Below are positions 7,315-13,459 of a stretch of DNA of 17,253 nucleotides, piece by piece. The notes beneath the pieces were generated by a model, which was given only the letters and a program-made list of their open reading frames with translations, ran no database searches and had not been told where the DNA came from. Every line of letters begins with the position of its first letter. The stretch's first letter is position 1. This stretch comes from an uncultured Bacteroidota bacterium. GTDB taxonomy: Bacteria > Bacteroidota > Bacteroidia > Chitinophagales > Chitinophagaceae. The position numbers and the translations under genes are program-made. Location: positions 1 to 17,253 of the forward strand of contig CAIJZF010000418.1 in assembly GCA_903825095.1 (NCBI GenBank), given 5' to 3'.

Positions 7315-8256
7315 CTATTGATCGCTGCTATTTTTTACATAACCCAATTTTGCTTCTAAGCTTAAAGTAGCATGAGGCACAGCACGTAAACGGGCTTTGT
7401 CTATTAAACGGCCTGTTACTCTACAAATACCATAGGTTTTGTTTTCGATACGCATTAAGGCTTTCTCTAAATGGTCTATAAAAGTAATTTGTCTAGAAGC
7501 CATTTGACCTAACTGCTCTCTTTCCATGCTAACACTACCATCTTCCATGGTCATGTATCTAGCATCGTCATTATCTCCACCTAATTCATCCTTGCGTGTA
7601 ATAATACCTTGTAAGTATACTAGTTCTTTTTTAGCAGCATCTAATTTCTTAGAAATTAAATCTTTGAACTCTTTTAATTCAGCATCAGAATATTTTACTA
7701 AAGTCTCCGTAGATCTTTCAACTTCTTTTCTTCTTTCCATTGGAACATAACCTGGTTGATAAGGTACACTACTTTTAGCACCAATTTTTGGAACCTTAAT
7801 ATCCTTTATAGGTTCTGCTACTTTACGCACTGGCTTTACCGGAGGCGTTGGAATTTTAGGAACAGGTTTTGCAGGAGGAACATATTTTTCAACTGGCTTA
7901 GCGACAGGTTTAACGATTGGTTTTGCTGGCGCCTTTACAGGAACTGCTTTTTTTATAGGGGCTTTAATAGGAGTTGCTTTTTTTAAAGGTGCTTTAACGG
8001 GTACCGGTTTTTTTACAGGGGCTGCTTTTTTAGGAACCACCTTTTTAACAGGTGCCGCTTTTTTAGGCGCTACCTTTTTAGCAGGAGCTGCTTTTTTAGG
8101 CGCTACCTTTTTAGCAGGAACTGCTTTTTTGGGTGCTGCCTTTTTTGCAGGAGCTGCTTTTTTAGCAGGAGCAGCCTTTTTTACGGGTGCCGCTTTTTTA
8201 GGAGCTGCTTTTTTAGCAGGGGCCGCCTTTTTAGGTGCTGGTTTTTTTGTAGGCAT
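7315..8256 (-). CDS. DksA/TraR-like regulator with histone H1-like Lys/Ala/Pro N-terminal tail
   Basis: The 313-residue product has two very different parts. Residues 1 to about 150 are a low-complexity tail made of KKAAPAKK-, KKAAPVKK- and, further on, VKAPxKKA- and KPV-type units, strongly basic and disordered-looking, like the C-terminal tails of histone H1 or bacterial H1-like proteins. Residues about 186-313 are DksA/TraR-like: a coiled-coil region, an acidic turn GGDNDDA at 226-232, a second helix, then YGICRVTGRLIDKARLRAVP and TLSLEAK. DksA-type proteins enter the RNA polymerase secondary channel. Only one of the four zinc-finger cysteines (C278) remains, a form I recall in other Bacteroidota. 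DNA or RNA binding by the tail is inferred. It starts 2 bases after the ileS stop, with AAAGGA as a possible ribosome binding site, so it is very likely cotranscribed with ileS. Confidence 0.88.
   Translation of the reverse strand: MPTKKPAPKKAAPAKKAAPKKAAPVKKAAPAKKAAPAKKAAPKKAVPAKKVAPKKAAPAKKVAPKKAAPVKKVVPKKAAPVKKPVPVKAPLKKATPIKAPIKKAVPVKAPAKPIVKPVAKPVEKYVPPAKPVPKIPTPPVKPVRKVAEPIKDIKVPKIGAKSSVPYQPGYVPMERRKEVERSTETLVKYSDAELKEFKDLISKKLDAAKKELVYLQGIITRKDELGGDNDDARYMTMEDGSVSMEREQLGQMASRQITFIDHLEKALMRIENKTYGICRVTGRLIDKARLRAVPHATLSLEAKLGYVKNSSDQ
7993..8247 (-). repeat. Coding tandem repeats for the Lys/Ala/Pro tail
   Basis: Short imperfect repeats encode KKAAP/AKK/VKK units (residues 4-88 of the DksA-like protein), with related but more degenerate KAP units continuing to about 7879. 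On the plus strand they appear as recurring GCTTTTTTAG-like units. Codon usage varies between copies, so this is a selected protein repeat rather than a fresh expansion of identical DNA, though slippage could still change copy number. Confidence 0.85.
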
Positions 8257-8258
8257 AT

Positions 8259-11200
8259 TTATCCTTTTTGTCTAACTGAAATTCTTAATTTGTGATCATT
8301 TATGTCAACTTCTACCCCCTCTTTCAAGACCGGTAGGAAGTCTATTTGGACTGCGAGAATTTCGCGGCAAATATAGTCCGAAAATTGAATAATGGACTCC
8401 TTCAAGTCTGTATTATCCTCAATTTCAAGCAAAATCTTGTCTGTAAGCTCAAAATTGCTCTCTTTTCTGATGTTTTGGACCCTATTTACTAGCTCACGAG
8501 CATGTCCTTCCTTCAATAACTCGGGGCTAATGGTAATATCCAAGGCCACCGTAAGGGCATTTTTGACAGCTACGCTCCAGCCAGGTATATCTTCTGCTAT
8601 AATATCTACCTCATTGATTAGCAAGTCTATAGTCTCTCCTTCGATGTCTAAAGCCAATTTTCCCTCTTTTTCCAAACTCGTAATTTGAGCCTGAGATAAA
8701 TTGGCAATGACTGCCGATGCTTGTTTCATTTTGGTACCCAACTTAGCACCCAATAATTTGAAATTGGCTTTTACCTTTTTGCTAATCACCCCTTCGGTCT
8801 CAGTTATATAATTAATTTCTTTAACGTTTACCTCGGCAAGTATTAATTCTTCCATTAATTCAATGGCCGTTTTCGTAGCTGGATCTAAAACAGGAATGAG
8901 TATCTTTTGCAAAGGCTGACGCACTTTGATATTCATTTTTTTACGTATAGATAAAACCAATGAACAAATATCCTGTGCCATTTGCATTCTTGTCTCTAAA
9001 GCAGTATCTATTTTAGAAATATCTGCAATAGGGAAAGGAGCATGATGAATAGAACTATAATTATGTTTTTTAGTAACACTATTTAAATTTCTAAAAACTT
9101 GATCACAGAAAAATGGCGCAATAGGTGCCATTAATTTTGTAATGGTTTCAATACACTCGTATAAGGTTTGATAAGCTGCAATTTTATCTTGGGTATAAGT
9201 ACCTTTCCAAAAACGTCTGCGACATAATCTCACATACCAGTTACTTAAATGCTCGTCTACAAAAGTTTCAATAGCACGACCTGCAGTGGTGGGCTCAAAA
9301 TCATCCATTGAAGTAGTAACAGTTTGTACTAATGTATGTAAAGAAGAAATGATCCAACGATCAATCTCTGGTCTTTGGTCTAAAGCAATAGTTTCTTGTT
9401 CAAAATGGAAATTATCTACATTGGCATACAAAACAAAAAATTGATAGGTATTGTATAAAGTACCAAAGAATTTTCTTTGTACTTCTTGTATACCAGACAT
9501 GTCAAATTTTAAATTATCCCATGGAGATGCATTGGTCACTAAATACCATCGTGTTGCATCCGCACCATATTTTTCAATGGTTTCAAAAGGGTTCACAACA
9601 TTGCCAAGTCGCTTACTCATCTTATTGCCATTCTTATCCAAGACTAAGCCATTACTCATCACAGCCTTGTAAGCTACGCTATCAAACAGCAGTACACCCA
9701 AGGTATGTAAAGTATAAAACCATCCACGTGTTTGGTCTACGCCTTCGCAAATAAAATCGGCTGGGAAGGCTTGTCCTTTATCTATTAAATCTTTATTCTC
9801 AAAAGGATAATGCCACTGCGCATAAGGCATGGCGCCAGAATCAAACCATACGTCTACTAAATCAGACACACGTTTCATAGCTTGGCCACTTGCACTTAGA
9901 AGTTCAATTTGATCTACATAAGGTTTATGTAAATCCACATCTAATTTACCATCCACTATTTTTAAATTCACATCTTTGTTGAATCCTTTTTCTTTAGCAG
10001 CTAAAAATCCTTTGGTTAATTCTTCAATCGATCCTATACAAACTTCCTCTGTTCCATCTTCCGTTCTCCATATTGGAAGCGGTGTGCCCCAATAACGGCT
10101 ACGAGATAAATTCCAGTCCACCATATTTTCCAACCAATTACCAAAACGACCCTCTCCTGTACTCTTTGGTTTCCAATTAATGGTTTTATTTAATTCTATG
10201 AGTCTATCCTTTACAGCCGTGGTTTTGATAAACCATGCGTCTAATGGATAATATAAAATAGGTTTATCTGTTCTCCAACAATGCGGATAATTATGTTCAT
10301 ATTTTTCTACCTTAAACGCTCTATTTTCTTTTTTCAACTTCACAGAAATATCAACGTTCACATCTTGGTAGTCTTTCTCGTCTTTATAATTTTTTACAAA
10401 GCGGCCACTAAATTCTCCCACACCTTCTACAAATTTTCCTTCTCTATCTACTAGTGTAAGAATACCTAAATTATTTTTTTGTCCTACTTTATAATCATCT
10501 GCACCAAAGGCAGGTGAAGTATGTACAATACCTGTTCCATCTTCTGTGGTTACAAAATCACCTAGTACTATTTTAAAAGGATCTCCTTCAAATGTACTTG
10601 GGTCATTGGCTTCAAAAGGCATTAACTGCTGGTAACGAAGTCCGTTTAACTCAGTTCCTTTACAAGTAGCAATTATTTTCCAAGGAATAAGTTTATCGCC
10701 TTCTGCAAAACTATCTAGCCCTTCCCCTTCTTCTTTAAAATATTTAGATATTAAATTTTTAGCAAGCACCACATTCACTGGTATGGCTGTATAAGGGTTA
10801 TAAGTTGCTACTAAAACATATTCAATATTGGGTCCTACTGTAAGTCCTAAGTTAGAAGGCAAGGTCCATGGTGTTGTAGTCCATGCCATATAAAATATTT
10901 CCTTCGACTTTACATTTGCTTTATTTACTGCATCAAATAAAAATTGACTACCTGCATTTTCTACTGCTTTAAACATAGCCACTGTAGAAGTATCTTTTAC
11001 ATCCTTGTAAGTACCTGGCTGATTGAGTTCATGTGAACTTAATCCTGTACCCGCTGCAGGTGAATAAGGTTGAATACTTACACTTTGATATAGGTATCCT
11101 TTTTTATAAAGTGTACTTAGTATCCACCAAAGTGTTTCAATATAATTATTTTCAAAAGTGATATAAGGATTATTCAAATCCACCCAGTATCCCATTTTAT

Positions 11201-11612
11201 TGGTAATATCGTCCCACTCTTTTTTATAACGAAGTACTGCCTCTCTACATTTTTTATTGTAGTCTTCTACACTAATTTTCTTTCCAATATCTTCTTTAGT
11301 AATACCCAATTCTTTTTCTACCCCTAATTCAACGGGTAAACCATGGGTATCCCATCCGCCTTTTCTTTTTACTTGAAAACCTTGCATGGTTTTATACCTA
11401 CATACCATGTCCTTTAAAGTTCTGGAAATAACATGGTGAATGCCTGGCATTCCGTTGGCACTTGGGGGACCTTCATAAAAAACAAAGGGGGTTTTGCCTT
11501 CTCTTAAAGAGACCGACTGCTCAAAAGCCTGTTCGGACTTCCAAGAAGCCAATATTTCTGCCTCTATTTGGGGCAGATTCAATCCACTAAATTCAGGGTA
11601 GTTTTTACTCAT
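8259..11612 (-). CDS. ileS: Isoleucyl-tRNA synthetase
   Basis: Charges tRNA-Ile with isoleucine in the cytoplasm. The 1117-residue product has all class I landmarks. The HIGH motif appears as GIHH (57-60) within PPSANGMPGIHH, followed by GGWDTHGLP. The inserted CP1 editing domain includes WTTTPWTLPSN. The second signature is KMSKR at 664-668 in DKNGNKMSKRLGN. The anticodon-binding helical domain and a C-terminal extension follow. Length and the PPSANGMPGIHH form resemble the long, eukaryote-like IleRS class often linked to natural mupirocin tolerance; that property is an inference. The ATG at 11610-11612 gives the expected N-terminus. It lies between lspA upstream (106-base gap) and the DksA-like gene downstream (2-base gap). 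No truncation or frameshift is seen. Confidence 0.98.
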   Translation of the reverse strand: MSKNYPEFSGLNLPQIEAEILASWKSEQAFEQSVSLREGKTPFVFYEGPPSANGMPGIHHVISRTLKDMVCRYKTMQGFQVKRKGGWDTHGLPVELGVEKELGITKEDIGKKISVEDYNKKCREAVLRYKKEWDDITNKMGYWVDLNNPYITFENNYIETLWWILSTLYKKGYLYQSVSIQPYSPAAGTGLSSHELNQPGTYKDVKDTSTVAMFKAVENAGSQFLFDAVNKANVKSKEIFYMAWTTTPWTLPSNLGLTVGPNIEYVLVATYNPYTAIPVNVVLAKNLISKYFKEEGEGLDSFAEGDKLIPWKIIATCKGTELNGLRYQQLMPFEANDPSTFEGDPFKIVLGDFVTTEDGTGIVHTSPAFGADDYKVGQKNNLGILTLVDREGKFVEGVGEFSGRFVKNYKDEKDYQDVNVDISVKLKKENRAFKVEKYEHNYPHCWRTDKPILYYPLDAWFIKTTAVKDRLIELNKTINWKPKSTGEGRFGNWLENMVDWNLSRSRYWGTPLPIWRTEDGTEEVCIGSIEELTKGFLAAKEKGFNKDVNLKIVDGKLDVDLHKPYVDQIELLSASGQAMKRVSDLVDVWFDSGAMPYAQWHYPFENKDLIDKGQAFPADFICEGVDQTRGWFYTLHTLGVLLFDSVAYKAVMSNGLVLDKNGNKMSKRLGNVVNPFETIEKYGADATRWYLVTNASPWDNLKFDMSGIQEVQRKFFGTLYNTYQFFVLYANVDNFHFEQETIALDQRPEIDRWIISSLHTLVQTVTTSMDDFEPTTAGRAIETFVDEHLSNWYVRLCRRRFWKGTYTQDKIAAYQTLYECIETITKLMAPIAPFFCDQVFRNLNSVTKKHNYSSIHHAPFPIADISKIDTALETRMQMAQDICSLVLSIRKKMNIKVRQPLQKILIPVLDPATKTAIELMEELILAEVNVKEINYITETEGVISKKVKANFKLLGAKLGTKMKQASAVIANLSQAQITSLEKEGKLALDIEGETIDLLINEVDIIAEDIPGWSVAVKNALTVALDITISPELLKEGHARELVNRVQNIRKESNFELTDKILLEIEDNTDLKESIIQFSDYICREILAVQIDFLPVLKEGVEVDINDHKLRISVRQKG

Positions 11613-11643
11613 ACAACGCTTATCCTAGCTCATTTTTAGGCCA

Positions 11644-11651
11644 CGAAGGTA
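11644..11651 (-). promoter_or_regulatory. Weak candidate -7 promoter element of ileS
   Basis: TACCTTCG on the minus strand matches TAnnTTTG at five of the six fixed positions, 31 bases before the ileS ATG. A run of T (minus strand) about 20 bases upstream could act as the -33 region or as the tail of a weak lspA terminator. Low certainty. Confidence 0.25.
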
Positions 11652-11718
11652 CGAATAAGCTTGTAAAAAAGGACAGTCCTCTTTTAGGTAGATGAATAAG
11701 GCAAAAAGGGATCTTGTA

Positions 11719-12402
11719 TTAGGCTTCTGGCTGGTCAGTGCTTGTTTTGGACTTCTGCTCGGCAATTATCTCTTGCTCGGCATTTATGTCTGTGTCACTG
11801 AAGAACTTCTTCTGGAAGATAAACATAGCAATTACACCTGAACTTATAGAGGCATCGGCAAAATTAAATACAGGACGGAAAAATTCAAATTCCTCCCCTG
11901 CCCAAAAAGGGAACCAACTTGGAAAATGTGCATTTTGAATAATAGGGAAATAAAACATGTCTACTACTTTTCCATGTAAAAAAGAGGCGTAACCTCCACC
12001 CAATGGAAATAAATGCGCCACCATGGTGGTATAAGGCACACTTGCTTCAAATAGTAGACCGTAAAACATAGAGTCAATTAAATTACCCACAGCACCGGCA
12101 TAAATTAAAGCTGCACAAATTATAAAACCATTATGGTATTTTTTTTCAATAAAGCCTTTGATTAAAAAAGTTCCCCAGATGACTGCAGCCAAGCGAAACA
12201 ATGTCAAAATTATTTTTCCAAAACCACCTCCAAATTTTAAGCCCCAAGCCATGCCTTCATTTTCTATGAAATGTAATCTTGCCCATGAACCAAGAATTGC
12301 ATGCTCTTCTCCAATAAAATAATTAAGCTTAATGTAAAACTTAATTGCTTGATCAATGAATATAATAAGTATAATGAGTAAGGCGACTTTTTTCCCGTTC
12401 AT
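11719..12402 (-). CDS. lspA: Lipoprotein signal peptidase (signal peptidase II)
   Basis: LspA is the inner-membrane aspartyl protease that removes signal peptides from diacylglyceryl-modified prolipoproteins. The 227-residue product has four hydrophobic segments. Its conserved motifs are FIDQAIK (D17), ENEGMAWGL, GAVGNLIDSMFYG with catalytic D110, GKVVDMF, and FNFADASISSG with catalytic D183. It is about 60 residues longer than the E. coli enzyme. The extra sequence lies between the two catalytic aspartates (about 73 residues apart, against roughly 20 in classical LspA) plus a polar C-terminal tail. Both catalytic residues are kept, so it should be active. It lies upstream of ileS and downstream of the TerC-like gene, with its own promoter-like TATATTTG. 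Confidence 0.95.
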   Translation of the reverse strand: MNGKKVALLIILIIFIDQAIKFYIKLNYFIGEEHAILGSWARLHFIENEGMAWGLKFGGGFGKIILTLFRLAAVIWGTFLIKGFIEKKYHNGFIICAALIYAGAVGNLIDSMFYGLLFEASVPYTTMVAHLFPLGGGYASFLHGKVVDMFYFPIIQNAHFPSWFPFWAGEEFEFFRPVFNFADASISSGVIAMFIFQKKFFSDTDINAEQEIIAEQKSKTSTDQPEA

Positions 12403-12438
12403 AAATTTTGTATAATGTAAATGTGGTATTTGCTAGCG

Positions 12439-12446
12439 CAAATATA
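12439..12446 (-). promoter_or_regulatory. Candidate -7 promoter element of lspA
   Basis: TATATTTG on the minus strand is a perfect TAnnTTTG, 36 bases before the lspA ATG and 18 bases after the TerC-like gene's stop codon. No clear -33 TTTG is present at 17-23 bases. Confidence 0.45.
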
Positions 12447-12464
12447 AGATAGTTTTTAGGAGGC

Positions 12465-13424
12465 TTACTGGGAATTTCTATTGGCTAATTTTTTCTTGCT
12501 CGTAAATATAGAATAAAGAATAGAACCTGTAATACAAAAAATTATCACCATTAAAGAAATTAATACTTGGGTGTTTTTATCAATCCACATATTAATATAG
12601 TGTTCGCCAAGCATTTTGACGCCAATAAAAACTAATACAATGGCAATACCCTGTTGCAAATGCTCGAACTGGTTCACTGCCCCTCTTAATAAAAAGAATA
12701 AAGAACGCAAACCAAGAATTGCAAAAATATTGGAAGTGTAAATCACTAAACTACTTCTTGAAATACCCATAACAGCTGGAATAGAATCCAAGGCAAACAC
12801 AATGTCAATAGCTGCTAAAAGAACCACTACTACAAATAAGCTTGTATACAAAGGTTTATTATTATGATCTCTAATGACAAACTTACCATCGCCATCGGTA
12901 TTGCCAATAGGTAAGAACTTTTTTAGAAAAACATAAATTTTAGATTCATGAGGATCGAAATGGTCTTCCTCTCCAGCTATAAACATTTTATAACCCGTGT
13001 ATACTAAGAATACTCCAAAAATATAAAGCACCCAAGCGAATTTTGCAACTAGTGCAACACCCACTGTAATGAAAACAACTCTAAATAAAATAGCTGCTAA
13101 AATGCCAATTAATAATACTCTAGGAATATGTTTTTCTTTAACCTTAAACGCATTGAATATTAAAATGAAAACAAAAATATTATCAATACTTAAACTCCAT
13201 TCCATTAAGTAACCACTAAGGTATTCAAATCCTAATTTTTGCCCTTCCTCTATCCACATAAATACAAAAAAAGCAAGCGCTAGTAAAACCCAAAGAAAAG
13301 TTTGACGCAAGGCTTGTTTAATAGTAATGATGGCATTTTTTTTACTTAAAAATCCTAGGTCTAGGATTAAGGCAATAAGAATAACCACTCCAAAAACTGA
13401 ATACACTAATTGATCTGTTGACAT
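12465..13424 (-). CDS. TerC/Alx-family integral membrane protein
   Basis: The 319-residue product is a multi-spanning membrane protein (about nine helices) of the TerC family, which includes E. coli Alx. Two family hallmarks with buried acidic residues are clear: EWSLSIDNIFVF (E75, D81) and AAIDIVFALDSIPAVMGIS (D207, D213). A hydrophilic loop with EEDHFDPHESK and NTDGDGKF lies between them. Family members are linked to manganese export and to tellurite or alkaline-pH response; the metal role here is inferred. The C-terminus is short and basic, without the CBS or CorC-type extra domains of some homologues. The start is 23 bases after the gldFG stop, and a promoter-like element spans that junction, so it may be transcribed with gldFG, separately, or both. 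Confidence 0.93.
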   Translation of the reverse strand: MSTDQLVYSVFGVVILIALILDLGFLSKKNAIITIKQALRQTFLWVLLALAFFVFMWIEEGQKLGFEYLSGYLMEWSLSIDNIFVFILIFNAFKVKEKHIPRVLLIGILAAILFRVVFITVGVALVAKFAWVLYIFGVFLVYTGYKMFIAGEEDHFDPHESKIYVFLKKFLPIGNTDGDGKFVIRDHNNKPLYTSLFVVVVLLAAIDIVFALDSIPAVMGISRSSLVIYTSNIFAILGLRSLFFLLRGAVNQFEHLQQGIAIVLVFIGVKMLGEHYINMWIDKNTQVLISLMVIIFCITGSILYSIFTSKKKLANRNSQ

Positions 13425-13428
13425 AGTA

Positions 13429-13459
13429 TAAAGTTACAACATAGTTGCTAAATAGCAAA
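13429..13459 (-). promoter_or_regulatory. Candidate promoter of the TerC-like gene
   Basis: On the minus strand a TTTG (13456-13459, inside the last codons of gldFG) is followed after exactly 19 bases by TAACTTTA (13429-13436), one mismatch from TAnnTTTG. Spacing is ideal for the Bacteroidota sigma factor. Only 4 bases separate the -7 element from the ATG, suggesting a leaderless or nearly leaderless transcript. Confidence 0.5.

Noticed and set aside
7756..8250. Regularly spaced short repeats resembling a CRISPR array, plus plus-strand open frames across them
   Set aside because: The units are contiguous with no unique spacers, and they translate as a clean Lys/Ala/Pro tail in the frame of the DksA-like gene. 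The plus-strand frames are mirror images of this biased sequence.
11660..11690. AGGACAGTCCT palindrome in the lspA-ileS gap as a terminator for lspA
   Set aside because: With a realistic loop only about four strong pairs remain before the T-run. It could equally be the upstream part of the ileS promoter, so it is not listed as a feature.
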